From: Acidobacteriota bacterium
GTDB taxonomy: Bacteria; Acidobacteriota; Terriglobia; Acidiferrales; UBA7541
Assembly (NCBI GenBank): GCA_003165465.1
Contig: PLUM01000049.1
Coordinates: forward strand, 71,164 to 107,338
DNA: 36,175 bases
Reading direction: 5' to 3'
Shown here: positions 8,120 through 16,094 of the stretch, piece by piece
Layout: each line of letters begins with the position of its first letter
Numbering within the stretch: the stretch's first letter is position 1
Translations under genes and position numbers: made by a program
Notes under the pieces: model-generated
What the model was told of the DNA's origin: nothing
Seen by the model: only the letters and a program-made list of their open reading frames with translations
The model's database searches: none

Positions 8120-8914
8120 CTAAGCGATTTCGCCGCCGTCAATCAGGATGCTTTGGCCGGTGACGGACGCGGCGTTATCGCCGCACAGCCAGGTTACCGC
8201 ATCCGCGATTTCCGCCGGCTGAATGAGCCGGCCTTGCGGATTGTGCGCCACCATGCTGGCGATGACTTCCTCGCGCGTGCGTCCGGTTTTTTTTGTGATG
8301 GTGGCAATGCTTTGCTCGGTCATGTCCGTTTCCGTGTAGCCGGGGCAGACGGCGTTGACCGTCACGCCCGTGCGCGCCGTTTCCATGGCCAATGCTCGCG
8401 TCAGGCCGATCATGGCGTGCTTGGCCGCGCAGTACGTGGTGATGTAGGCCATGCCTTTCACGCCGGCCGTGGAAGCGATGTTGACGATGCGGCCCCACTT
8501 GGATTCGACCATCTCCGGCAAAACAGCCTGCGTGCAGTAGACCGCGCCCATCAGATCGATATCGAGCACGTTGCGCCAGAACGCCGCGTCCGTTCTGAGG
8601 AACGCGGCCGACTGGGCGATGCCCGCGTTGTTGACCAGAATGGTTGGCGCACCCAGTTCGTTTGTAAGCGTGGCAATCGCTTTTCGGACGGCGTTTTCGT
8701 GCGATACATCGGCTGAGGCGGTGGCCACCTTCACGCCATGTTCCCGCGCGATGCGGTCCGCAGTGGTTTGCAGCACTTCGGCGTTGCGGCCGATGAGCGA
8801 TACCCGTGCGCCCAGGCGCGCCAGCGCCTCGGCGATGGCCGCGCCGATGCCGCGTCCTCCGCCGGTGACGATGGCGTGATGCCGCGCGAATTGAGCTGTG
8901 GTGTTCATTTCCAT
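8120..8914 (-). CDS. Short-chain dehydrogenase/reductase
   Basis: A 264-residue classical SDR. The cofactor motif TGGGRGIG is at residues 17-24, NNAG follows, the catalytic Ser lies in NIASTAG, and the Tyr/Lys pair in YCAAK. The PGYTETDMT loop and C-terminal GQSILIDGGE are typical. The best guess is oxidation of a 3-hydroxyacyl-CoA-like intermediate (similar in pattern to 3-hydroxybutyrate dehydrogenases and FabG-like enzymes). It is the last gene of the minus-strand aryl-CoA set, 172 bases after the acyl-CoA dehydrogenase. ATG at 8914 or 8908; neither has a strong ribosome site. Confidence 0.8.
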   Translation of the reverse strand: MEMNTTAQFARHHAIVTGGGRGIGAAIAEALARLGARVSLIGRNAEVLQTTADRIAREHGVKVATASADVSHENAVRKAIATLTNELGAPTILVNNAGIAQSAAFLRTDAAFWRNVLDIDLMGAVYCTQAVLPEMVESKWGRIVNIASTAGVKGMAYITTYCAAKHAMIGLTRALAMETARTGVTVNAVCPGYTETDMTEQSIATITKKTGRTREEVIASMVAHNPQGRLIQPAEIADAVTWLCGDNAASVTGQSILIDGGEIA

Positions 8915-9040
8915 GAGATTACCATGAGTCCCGCGCCGATATGATTATTCACGCCAATTCGTCCGGATTCTTCATGAACTCGCGGAAAATCCATTGCGAA
9001 GTCAAAACAAAAAATTTCGTTTCAGTGTGACGGTGTCGCG

Positions 9041-9071
9041 GTTGTAGGGCACGGCAATGCCGTGCCCCTAC
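9041..9071. repeat. GTAGGGGCACGGCA palindromic repeat, copy 1
   Basis: GTTGTAGGGCACGGCAATGC is followed by CGTGCCCCTAC, a tight hairpin. Other copies are at 23261-23292 and 26239-26270. It sits between the acyl-CoA dehydrogenase and SDR genes. Confidence 0.9.
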
Positions 9072-9086
9072 GGGCGACGCGGGGAA

Positions 9087-10262
9087 TCATGCCTCCAGCA
9101 CCTTGGAGGCGATGATCAGCTTCAGCACTTCGCTCGCGCCTTCGTAGATGCGCAGCGCGCGAATTTCGCGATACAGCCGCTCGACGGGTATTCCCCGCAC
9201 GACGCCCAGCCCGCCGAAAATCTGCACCGCTTCGTCGATCACCTGCTGCGCCGATTCGGTGGCGAACAGCTTGGCCATAGAGGCTTCGCGCGTGACGCGT
9301 CCGCCGAGCACGTCCTTGGTCCACGCGGACCGGTAGATCAGCAGCGCCGAAGCGTCGACCAGAACGGCCATGTCTCCGATTTTTGCCTGCGTCAACTGGA
9401 ATTCGGCCTGCGCGTGGCCAAACATGTGCCGCTTCAGCGCGCGCGTCGTCGCTTCGTCCAGCGCGCGGCGCGCGAAGCCCAGCGCGGCGGCTCCAACCGT
9501 CGAGCGGAAAATATCGAGCGTGGACATGGCAATCTTGAAACCTTCGCCCGGCTGGCCGAGCAGGGAATTGGCTGGAACGCGGCAGCCCGTGAGGCGCAGC
9601 GTGCCAAGCGGATGCGGCGCGATGACGTCGATGCGTTCGGAAGCGTCCAGCCCCGCGCTGTCGGCATCTACGATGAACGCGGACAGGCCCTTGGTGCCGG
9701 GGCCTTCGCCCGTGCGAGCGAACACGATGTAGAAGGCCGCGAGGCCCGCGTTGGAAATCCACGTTTTCACTCCGTCGAGACGCCAGAAATTTCCGTCGCG
9801 CATGGCGGTCGTGGAGATGGCGCTGACGTCCGATCCGGCATCCGGCTCCGAAAGCGCGAAGGCCGCGAGCGCCGTGCCCGCCGCGACGCGCGGCAGGATG
9901 GCGAGTTTCTGTTCTTCCCGGCCGTACAGCGTGATGGGCGCGCTGCCCAGGCCCTGCATGGCCAGCGCAAAATCCGCGAGGCCCGAAGCGCGGCCCATGA
10001 TTTCGCGCGCCAGACACAGGCTGCGCACATCGAGATTATCGCGCTCGCCGCCGTAAGCCTTTGGGACGCAGACGCGCAACAGCCCCGCCTTGCCGAGTTT
10101 GGCGACGATCCGGCGCACGCAGGCATAGACCGCGTCGGAGCTATCCTCGGCGCCCTCCAAGAGAGGCGGGAGAATGTCCGACGCCCAGCGTTCCAGTTCG
10201 CCGGCGAGAGAGCGATGCCGGTCGTCGAAAAAAGGCCACGCGAGGAATGTTTTGTCCGCCAT
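9087..10262 (-). CDS. Acyl-CoA dehydrogenase
   Basis: A 391-residue FAD-dependent acyl-CoA dehydrogenase that introduces a 2,3-double bond and passes electrons to ETF. Characteristic segments are [31 protein letters not shown], and [16 protein letters not shown]. The C-terminal [16 protein letters not shown] holds the catalytic-base Glu position (YEG). The start ATG (10262) overlaps the stop of the upstream crotonase as TGATG, so the pair is translationally coupled. The family and context (aryl-CoA ligase, BadH-like SDR) suggest a cyclic or ring-derived acyl-CoA as substrate, as in 2-aminobenzoyl-CoA or cyclohexanecarboxyl-CoA type pathways. The substrate is inferred. Confidence 0.88.
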   Translation of the reverse strand: MADKTFLAWPFFDDRHRSLAGELERWASDILPPLLEGAEDSSDAVYACVRRIVAKLGKAGLLRVCVPKAYGGERDNLDVRSLCLAREIMGRASGLADFALAMQGLGSAPITLYGREEQKLAILPRVAAGTALAAFALSEPDAGSDVSAISTTAMRDGNFWRLDGVKTWISNAGLAAFYIVFARTGEGPGTKGLSAFIVDADSAGLDASERIDVIAPHPLGTLRLTGCRVPANSLLGQPGEGFKIAMSTLDIFRSTVGAAALGFARRALDEATTRALKRHMFGHAQAEFQLTQAKIGDMAVLVDASALLIYRSAWTKDVLGGRVTREASMAKLFATESAQQVIDEAVQIFGGLGVVRGIPVERLYREIRALRIYEGASEVLKLIIASKVLEA

Positions 10263-11083
10263 CAGTTGCCCTCGAATACAGGTGTCTGTTTGGCCGCGAA
10301 CGCTTTGTAGGCGCGTTCAAAATCCTGCGTCTTCATGCAAATGGCCTGGGCCTGCGCCTCGGCTTCGATGCATTCGTCGAGGCCCTGGCTCCATTCCTGG
10401 TAGAGCATGGTTTTGGTCATGCCGTGGCCAAACGTGGGGCCGTTGGCGAGCGAATGGGCCAGGGCCGTGGCTTCGTCCAGCAATTTCTCGGGATCGACCA
10501 CGCGGTTGTAGAAGCCGAAGCGCTCGGCTTCCTCTCCGTTCATGGCGCGGCCAGTGTAGAGCAGGTCCGCGGCGCGCGACAGTCCAATCAATCGAGGCAG
10601 GAGCGTGCACGCGCCCATGTCGGCGGCCGCGAGCCCGACGCGCACGAAAAGGAATGCGACCTTGCTGCGCGCCGTGCCGAAGCGCAGGTCCGAGCCGCAG
10701 GCAATCATGGCGCCCGCGCCGGCGCATATGCCATCAATGGCCGAGACGATGGGCTGCGGGCACGAACGCATCGCCTTGATCAGATCGCCCGTCATGCGCG
10801 TGAACGCCAGCAGATCGAGCATGTCCATCTTGACGAGTTTGCCGATGATGTCGTGAACGTCTCCCCCCGAACAGAAATTTCCGCCCGCTCCCGTAAACAC
10901 CACCGCCTTGATGTCAGTCGCGTAGGCGAGTTCGCGGAACAAGTCGCGCAATTCGCCGTAGGATTCAAACGTGACGGGATTCTTGCGTTCGGGACGATTC
11001 AGCGTGATGGTGGCGACTTTGCCGGAGACGGTCCAGCCGAAATGCGTGGCTTTATAATTTGCCAGTTGAATTTTTTTCATCAT
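10262..11083 (-). CDS. Enoyl-CoA hydratase-family protein lacking the usual catalytic glutamates
   Basis: A 273-residue crotonase-fold protein. The oxyanion-hole segments are present ([24 protein letters not shown]). At the two places where hydratases carry Glu (GGGCE and PE), this protein has Ala/Met in AGAGAMIA and Arg-Val in [12 protein letters not shown]. It may therefore catalyse another crotonase reaction (isomerase, hydrolase or lyase) or use the Asp in AADMG. From memory, this subfamily occurs beside ligases and dehydrogenases in 2-aminobenzoyl-CoA/salicylyl-CoA gene clusters. GGGGAG lies about eight bases before the ATG at 11083. It is coupled to the acyl-CoA dehydrogenase downstream. 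Confidence 0.85.
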   Translation of the reverse strand: MMKKIQLANYKATHFGWTVSGKVATITLNRPERKNPVTFESYGELRDLFRELAYATDIKAVVFTGAGGNFCSGGDVHDIIGKLVKMDMLDLLAFTRMTGDLIKAMRSCPQPIVSAIDGICAGAGAMIACGSDLRFGTARSKVAFLFVRVGLAAADMGACTLLPRLIGLSRAADLLYTGRAMNGEEAERFGFYNRVVDPEKLLDEATALAHSLANGPTFGHGMTKTMLYQEWSQGLDECIEAEAQAQAICMKTQDFERAYKAFAAKQTPVFEGN

Positions 11084-11156
11084 GATTCATTGCTCCCCGT
11101 ACCGTGGTTTCGTCCTGATGCCATACAACGTTTCGTGTCATTGGATCGGGTGTTTA

Positions 11157-11232
11157 GTAGCGCCGGCGTCTCGCCGGCGGTTTTGCGCTGCGACACGAGT
11201 ACAAAAACTGCCGGCGGGACGCCAGCGCTACC
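11157..11232. repeat. TAGCGCCGGCGTCTCGCCGG palindromic repeat, copy 1
   Basis: AGTAGCGCCGGCGTCTCGCC then GGCGGTTTT is mirrored by AAAACTGCCGGCGGGACGCC then AGCGCTACC. The loop contains GCGACACGAGTAC. Related copies are at 18882-18959 and 23320-23396. It lies in the gap between the BadH-like gene and the crotonase. Confidence 0.92.
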
Positions 11233-11298
11233 AACCCTGTGCAAATCGGATATGGACGATATACGCATGCAAGCTGTCTCCGCCATGAAAAATTCGGA

Positions 11299-12045
11299 TC
11301 AGCCCACCATGGTCAGGCCGCCGTTGACGCTTAACACCTGGCCCGTGATGTAGTCGGACCGGGAACTCGCGAAAAACAGAATGGCGTCGGCCACTTCCTG
11401 GGGCTTGCCGAACCGGCGGAAGGGAATCGCTTTCTTGAACGCTTCCAGATGTTTTTCCGGCACGGCAAACAGGAGCGGCGTTTCGGTCGGCCCTGGGCAG
11501 ACGCAGTTGACGTTGATGTTGTAGCGCGCCACTTCGCGTGCGAGCGATTTGGTGAAGGCGATCAGGCCGCCTTTCGCTCCGGCGTAAACCGTTTCGCCCG
11601 AGCTGCCGACGCGCCCCGCATCGCTCGCGACGTTGACGATTTTTCCACCGTTGCGCTCCATCATCCGCGGCAGCAGGGCCTTGACCAGCTTCATGGGGCC
11701 CACGAGATTGAGCGCCACGATCTTGTCCCAAACATCCAGGGGCATCTCCCAGAATGGTTTGATCTGGCCCCATCCCGCTCCGTTCACCACGATGTCGATC
11801 TCCATGGATTTGGCCGCAAGGGCCGAGGTGAAGGTGGCGATCGACACGTCGTCCGTGATGTCGAGGTGAAGGTATTCGGCCCGAGGGCCTTTGCCGCGGA
11901 TGGCTTCGGCAGCGGCTTCGCCTTTTTCCGTGGCGATGTCCGCCACGATGACGCGTGCGCCGGCCTCGGCCAGGGCTTCGGCCGTTGCCAGTCCGATGCC
12001 GGAGGCCGCGCCGGTAATCACCGCTGTTTTGCCGTCAAGATTCAT
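11299..12045 (-). CDS. badH: 2-hydroxycyclohexanecarboxyl-CoA dehydrogenase-like SDR
   Basis: A 248-residue classical SDR with TGAASGIG (11-18), VNGAGW, the catalytic Ser in NVASDAGRVGSSGE, the Tyr/Lys pair in YAGAKGG, and PGPTETPLL. The signature NVASDAGRVGSSGETVYAGA and the ending GQVLSVNGGLTM closely follow BadH of Rhodopseudomonas palustris as I remember it. BadH oxidises 2-hydroxycyclohexanecarboxyl-CoA to the 2-keto ester in alicyclic acid degradation. The start ATG at 12045 has GGGAG at a normal distance. The real substrate may differ, because no BadI-like ring hydrolase is present in the window. Confidence 0.8.
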   Translation of the reverse strand: MNLDGKTAVITGAASGIGLATAEALAEAGARVIVADIATEKGEAAAEAIRGKGPRAEYLHLDITDDVSIATFTSALAAKSMEIDIVVNGAGWGQIKPFWEMPLDVWDKIVALNLVGPMKLVKALLPRMMERNGGKIVNVASDAGRVGSSGETVYAGAKGGLIAFTKSLAREVARYNINVNCVCPGPTETPLLFAVPEKHLEAFKKAIPFRRFGKPQEVADAILFFASSRSDYITGQVLSVNGGLTMVG

Positions 12046-12209
12046 GAGTGCTCCCTGGTTTGTCGTATTACGTTCGAGTCGCTTTCGGATAAGTTTCGGT
12101 TCACGTTACGAAAATCCCCGCCTCTTCAGATGCCGGGTCTTCCTTTACCGCTCGCGAAACTGTTTCCGATAACGCCATGCGCAACCGTGTTTCAAAAATG
12201 CCACGCGAA

Positions 12210-14612
12210 TCATCCCGCGGGAACCTTGGCGCCCTGGCGCTTCTTCTCGCTGCGATCGAGAAATTCCGCGACGCGCCGCCGGGTTTCGGGAAGCTGGTAG
12301 AGTCGGCGCGTTGCGGCGAGTTCCTCGGCATAGCCGTCGCGGTGCGGATCGTCCGCGGCCGCCATGCAGCGCTTGCTGGCGGCGAGCGCGGCCCGGGGCG
12401 CGCGGGCAAAGCGCGCGGCCAGCTCGCGCGTCCACTCGGCGAGCTGCGCACGCGGCTGCGTCCACTGCACGATTCCGAGCCGCTCGGCCAGCGTGCCGTC
12501 CACGATTTCTCCGCCGAGGATCAGCCGGTTGGCGACGCCGTGGCCGCACAACCGCGTAAGCCGCTGCGTGCCGCCCGCGCCCGGCAAAAGTCCCAGGCCC
12601 ACTTCCGGAAATCCGAGTTTCGCTTCGATGGCCGCGACGCGAATGTCGCAGGCCAGAGCCAGTTCCAGGCCCGCGCCCATGGCCGCGCCGCCGATTTCGG
12701 CGATCGTCAGGAGCGGCGCGCCTTCGATGCGCGCGAAGAGGCGCTGCATGCGGCGCACCAGCTCCAGCATCACGTCGGGGCCCTCGAAGGTGCCGAAGCA
12801 GGACTGCATCAGCGCGAGGTCGGCGCCCGCGCAAAACGCCGGTTGATCGCTGCGAATGTGCAGCACCACCACTTCGCGATCGTCGATCACCTGATCGAGC
12901 AGCGCGTCGAGCCGCTCGATCAATTCGTCGTTCATCGCATTGACCGGAGGGCGCGAGATCGTGGCGATCACCACGCCGCCGACGCGCTCGCTTCTAACCA
13001 GCGCCTCCTGCTTGTGCGATACGCGATCCTGCTCCGCCACCGAAATGCGCAGCTTGTACCGCTGAATTTTTCCCGTGGCCGTCTTGGGCAGTTTTTCCAG
13101 AACATGAATGCGTCCCGGCAGCTTAAAGCGCGGCAGATTGGCCTCGCAGAAAAGGCGCAGGCTGTCCTCGATGTCCGGCCCGTGAATCGAAGCGTCCTTC
13201 GGCACGACCCAGGCGTCTACGCGGATCAGGCCGTGCTCATCCTTGCGCCCGATGACCGCCGCTTCGAGAATCTGGGAATGCTGCATGAGGACCGATTCAA
13301 TCTCGTAGGGCGAAACCCATCGCCCGCTGACCTTGAACACATCGTCGCTGCGCCCGCAGTAGGTGTAATAGTTGTGCGAGTCACGGCGAAATGTGTCGCC
13401 CGTGTCGTACCAGCCGTTGACGATGGTCTTGGCCGTCCGCTCGGGATCGTTCCAGTAACGCTTGATGACCGACTGTCCTTTTACGAGCAGGCGGCCCGGC
13501 ACATCGTCGGGCACGTCGTTGCCGGCATCGTCCACGAGCCTCACCTGATAGCCGGGGATGGGCCGGCCCGTTACGCCGGGGCGAATGTCGTCGACGCGGT
13601 TCGAGATGTAGATGTGTCCCGCTTCGGTCGAGCCAATGCCTTCCATGATCGGCACGCCGGTGATGGCCAGCCACTCGCGATGCAATTCCGGCGGCAGCGC
13701 TTCGGCGGCGGAGATGCACCGACGCAGGCGCGGAACGTCTTTCCGGGTGAGCAATCCCGAAGCCAGGAATTGCGCGTAGAACGTGGGCACGGCGCCGAAA
13801 ATAGTGGGCGGGCAGCGGCGAAACAGTTCGATTACGGTTTGCGGCGTGGGGCGCCGCTCATCGAGGATCGCCGTCGCGCCCACGTATAGTGGGCCAATCA
13901 TGCCGATATTCATGCCGTACGAGAAGCACAGCCGCGCGACGCTGAAAAAGGCGTCGTCCTCCATTGCTCCGAGCGTGTCCACCATGTAGAACTGGCTGAT
14001 GACCGCGAGGTCGCCGTGCGCGTGAATCACGCCTTTCGGTAGGCCCGTGGTGCCCGACGAATACAGGCAGAAGCAATCGTCCTCGGCACGGGTAAACGCC
14101 GTGTCCAGATTGGCGGAAGCGTTGTGCGCCATGTCGGCCAGCGATTCCTTGCCGCCATCGAGGGGCATCGCGACTTTGGGGCGCGGGGAACACGATGCGA
14201 GCGCCGTTTCCAGCGTGGGCGCGAACTCCGATGAGTAAAACACCGCGGAACATTTGGAATGCTGGATGATGAACTCGAAATCGCTGGGCGCCGCCAGGCC
14301 ATTCAGGGGAACGGGAATCATGCCCGCCTTCACAGCTCCCCAGAACAGGAAAAAGAATTCCGGGGAATCCTTCGCCACCATCAGGATCCGGTCGCCGCGC
14401 GCAAGTCCCAGATTGACGAGGGCATTGCCGAACTGGTTGACCGAGTGGAGCAGCTCGGCGTAGGTCACTTGCCGGTCGGTGGTCCAGATCGCCACTTTGT
14501 TGGCGCGGCCTTCGCCGATGTGGCGGTCGATGAGATATTCGGCGATGTTGAATGGCTCGGGAAATTGCAGCCGTGAGAGTCCGTCTTCGTCCTGTTCCAC
14601 CCGCAAACCCAT
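12210..14612 (-). CDS. Aryl-CoA ligase (benzoate-CoA ligase family) fused to an enoyl-CoA hydratase domain
   Basis: This 800-residue protein has two parts. Residues 1 to about 530 form an ANL-superfamily ligase of the benzoate-CoA ligase type: FNIAEYLIDRHIGEGRANK, LYSSGTTGLPKGVIHAHGD (ATP loop), GSTEAGHIYIS, YDTGDTF and the C-terminal lysine motif PKTATGKIQRYKL. It would activate an aromatic acid with ATP and CoA. From about 545 to 800 there is a full crotonase domain. It has AFCAGAD and AAMGAGLELALACD, and FPEVGLGLLPGAGGTQRL with both catalytic Glu positions. Such ligases are normally stand-alone (about 510-530 residues). GGAGG precedes the ATG by six bases. Tandem CRP-like sites lie just upstream (14670-14706). 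It heads the minus-strand set. Confidence 0.88.
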   Translation of the reverse strand: MGLRVEQDEDGLSRLQFPEPFNIAEYLIDRHIGEGRANKVAIWTTDRQVTYAELLHSVNQFGNALVNLGLARGDRILMVAKDSPEFFFLFWGAVKAGMIPVPLNGLAAPSDFEFIIQHSKCSAVFYSSEFAPTLETALASCSPRPKVAMPLDGGKESLADMAHNASANLDTAFTRAEDDCFCLYSSGTTGLPKGVIHAHGDLAVISQFYMVDTLGAMEDDAFFSVARLCFSYGMNIGMIGPLYVGATAILDERRPTPQTVIELFRRCPPTIFGAVPTFYAQFLASGLLTRKDVPRLRRCISAAEALPPELHREWLAITGVPIMEGIGSTEAGHIYISNRVDDIRPGVTGRPIPGYQVRLVDDAGNDVPDDVPGRLLVKGQSVIKRYWNDPERTAKTIVNGWYDTGDTFRRDSHNYYTYCGRSDDVFKVSGRWVSPYEIESVLMQHSQILEAAVIGRKDEHGLIRVDAWVVPKDASIHGPDIEDSLRLFCEANLPRFKLPGRIHVLEKLPKTATGKIQRYKLRISVAEQDRVSHKQEALVRSERVGGVVIATISRPPVNAMNDELIERLDALLDQVIDDREVVVLHIRSDQPAFCAGADLALMQSCFGTFEGPDVMLELVRRMQRLFARIEGAPLLTIAEIGGAAMGAGLELALACDIRVAAIEAKLGFPEVGLGLLPGAGGTQRLTRLCGHGVANRLILGGEIVDGTLAERLGIVQWTQPRAQLAEWTRELAARFARAPRAALAASKRCMAAADDPHRDGYAEELAATRRLYQLPETRRRVAEFLDRSEKKRQGAKVPAG

Positions 14613-14669
14613 GTGTGGCCTCCGCGCAGCGCGACTGCAATGAGGCTATGTGTGGAACGTTTTGTTTGC

Positions 14670-14706
14670 TGTGACTCCTATCACGTGAAGGGGTGACGCA
14701 CGTCAC
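14670..14706 (-). promoter_or_regulatory. Tandem CRP-like sites upstream of the ligase fusion gene
   Basis: TGTGACTCCTATCACG (14670-14685) and GTGACGCACGTCAC (14693-14706) have centres 22 bp apart. On the minus strand TAGCCT (14648-14643) is centred 32 bp from the gene-proximal site, the -10 position of a class II CRP promoter. The transcript would start near 14636, giving a 24-base leader with GGAGG before the ATG at 14612. Confidence 0.75.
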
Positions 14707-14711
14707 GTGGC

Positions 14712-14975
14712 GTGAGAGCGGTGACTGGTGATTGGAGATTTGTGATTCGTGATTCGTGATTTGTGAAACGTTCTTTCCTGGGTGCCCCATCCTTCGCTGT
14801 TTTTGCGAAGGGTGGGGTCTTGCTCTCCACTTCGCGTTTCGTGCGTTGGTCCTCCGGCACGGCCCCACCCTTCGCACAAAACGCGAAGGATGGGGCACCC
14901 AAGAAAACGAGTCTCATGAATCACGATTCACGAATCGCCATTTACCAGTCACCAGTCACCAGTCACTAGTCACCG
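14712..14975. repeat. Nested inverted repeat with GGGTGCCCCATCCTTCGC core
   Basis: The core (about 14770-14908) has CTGGGTGCCCCATCCTTCGC on the left mirrored by GCGAAGGATGGGGCACCCA on the right, with a second inner pair GCGAAGGGTGGGG / CCCCACCCTTCGC. Outside it, tandem GATTCGTGATTCGTGATTTG units (about 14725-14768) face ATTCACGAATCG units (about 14918-14938) and CAGTCACCAGTCACC repeats (14944-14972). The whole behaves as one nested palindrome of about 260 bases. Confidence 0.85.
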
Positions 14976-15758
14976 CTACTTGCCGTGAAACTGCGCAGGG
15001 CGCTTTTCGAGGAACGCGCGCGTGCCTTCGCGCATATCTTCCGTGGCGATGCACAAACCGAAGAGCGCCGTTTCCAGAAATTGGCCGGCGTCCAACGTCA
15101 TTTCCGCACCACGCTCGATGGCCTCGATCGTGAACTTCACCGCCAGCGGCGCGTTGGCGATTATTTTTTTCGCCAGTGCTTCGGCGGCGGGCAATAGTTC
15201 AACTGGTTCGTACACATGGTTGACGAGGCCGATGCGCAGCGCCTCGTCGGCCGAAACCATCGCTCCCGTCAGGCACAGTTCATGCGCCATGCCCTTGCCG
15301 CACAGTCGCGCGAGCCGCTGCGAGCCGCCGTAGCCGGGGATGATTCCGAGTTTCACTTCCGGCTGCCCGAGCCGCGCCGTTGTGCTGGCGAGGCGAATCG
15401 AACAGGCCAGCGCGATTTCGCAGCCGCCGCCCAGTGCGAATCCGTTGATTGCCGCGATGGACGGTTTTCCGAGCGTTTCCAGCCGGTGCAATACGCTCTG
15501 GCCGAACGACGACCGCTCCTGTCCGCTGAGCGGCGTTTGCACCGCAAGCTCTCCGATATCCGCACCCGCGACAAACGATTTTTCGCCCGCGCCAGTCAGA
15601 ATTACGGCACGCACTTCGCGGTCCTCGCGGATCGCGGCGAGCAGCGCGTTCAGTTCTTCCATCGTTTTCCGGTTCAGCGCGTTCAGGACGCTGGGCCGGT
15701 TGAAGGTGATGAATCCGATTTGGTCGCGCTTCTCATAGAGCAGGTTTTCGTAGGGCAT
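14976..15758 (-). CDS. Enoyl-CoA hydratase
   Basis: A 260-residue crotonase, the normal length for the family. It hydrates 2-enoyl-CoA to 3-hydroxyacyl-CoA. The oxyanion-hole segment is SFVAGADI. The catalytic Glu positions are both present, in GFALGGGCEIALACS and GQPEVKLGIIPGYGGSQRL. The start ATG at 15758 gives MPYENLLYEK with GGAG ten bases upstream; the frame stays open further upstream but has no family-like sequence there. It lies upstream of the ligase on the same strand, separated by the nested palindrome, so it may be transcribed separately. It could act with the PaaH-like dehydrogenase. Confidence 0.9.
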   Translation of the reverse strand: MPYENLLYEKRDQIGFITFNRPSVLNALNRKTMEELNALLAAIREDREVRAVILTGAGEKSFVAGADIGELAVQTPLSGQERSSFGQSVLHRLETLGKPSIAAINGFALGGGCEIALACSIRLASTTARLGQPEVKLGIIPGYGGSQRLARLCGKGMAHELCLTGAMVSADEALRIGLVNHVYEPVELLPAAEALAKKIIANAPLAVKFTIEAIERGAEMTLDAGQFLETALFGLCIATEDMREGTRAFLEKRPAQFHGK

Positions 15759-16094
15759 TCTGGGGTGTCTCCTTCGCCGCGTGCGCGTGCCATGAAATAA
15801 AAGTGAATGAAACTGATAACGTAGCGCGGAGTCTTCGGGATGTGCGCGAGAGCACAACGATTGGTGATGGCGCGCACATTGAAATGCGGCGGAAAGGAGT
15901 GTAGTGGTGTAGGTTTCGGAATAGGTGTGGCAATTTGAGTCCAAAAGAGCCAGCAGCTAAAGCCGCATTGATTGCCTACACTTTATGGCACGGCTGAAGC
16001 CGTGCCCTACAAATATTTTCCAGGTGATTTGCTCGTTATCACACAGGCTCTTCAGTTCGCGCCACGCAATGCGATATCATGCAGTCGTGCGCTG
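15759..16094. other. Divergent intergenic region with a GTAGGGCACGGCTTCAGCC repeat
   Basis: This 336-base gap separates the minus-strand crotonase from the plus-strand hypothetical gene. A palindromic repeat occupies 15927-16010. I see no CRP-like site or gene in the rest. Confidence 0.5.
15927..16010. repeat. GTAGGGCACGGCTTCAGCC repeat, copy 1 (inverted orientation)
   Basis: It reads GTGGCAATTTGAGTC, then AGCCAGCAGCTAAAGCCGCA, then GGCACGGCTGAAGCCGTGCC and CTAC. It is the reverse complement of the element at 28338-28450 and of the one at 22980-23107. Confidence 0.88.

Larger units (their letters stand above)
14613..14975. other. Intergenic region with CRP-like sites and a nested palindrome
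   Basis: This 363-base gap holds the ligase promoter region (14636-14706) and a large nested inverted repeat (14712-14975). Inside the repeat I see no gene; short frames on both strands are products of the palindrome. Confidence 0.7.

Noticed and set aside
12177-13889. Open frame of about 570 codons antisense to the ligase fusion
   Set aside because: Shadow of a GC-rich gene. No ribosome site at its start and no motifs.
14917-14975. CAGTCACC-type tandem units as a possible CRISPR array
   Set aside because: The units are 7-8 bases with no spacers, and no cas gene is present.
16022-16042. GTGA...TCAC pair upstream of the hypothetical gene
   Set aside because: The spacer is 11 bases instead of six, so it does not fit the palindrome.
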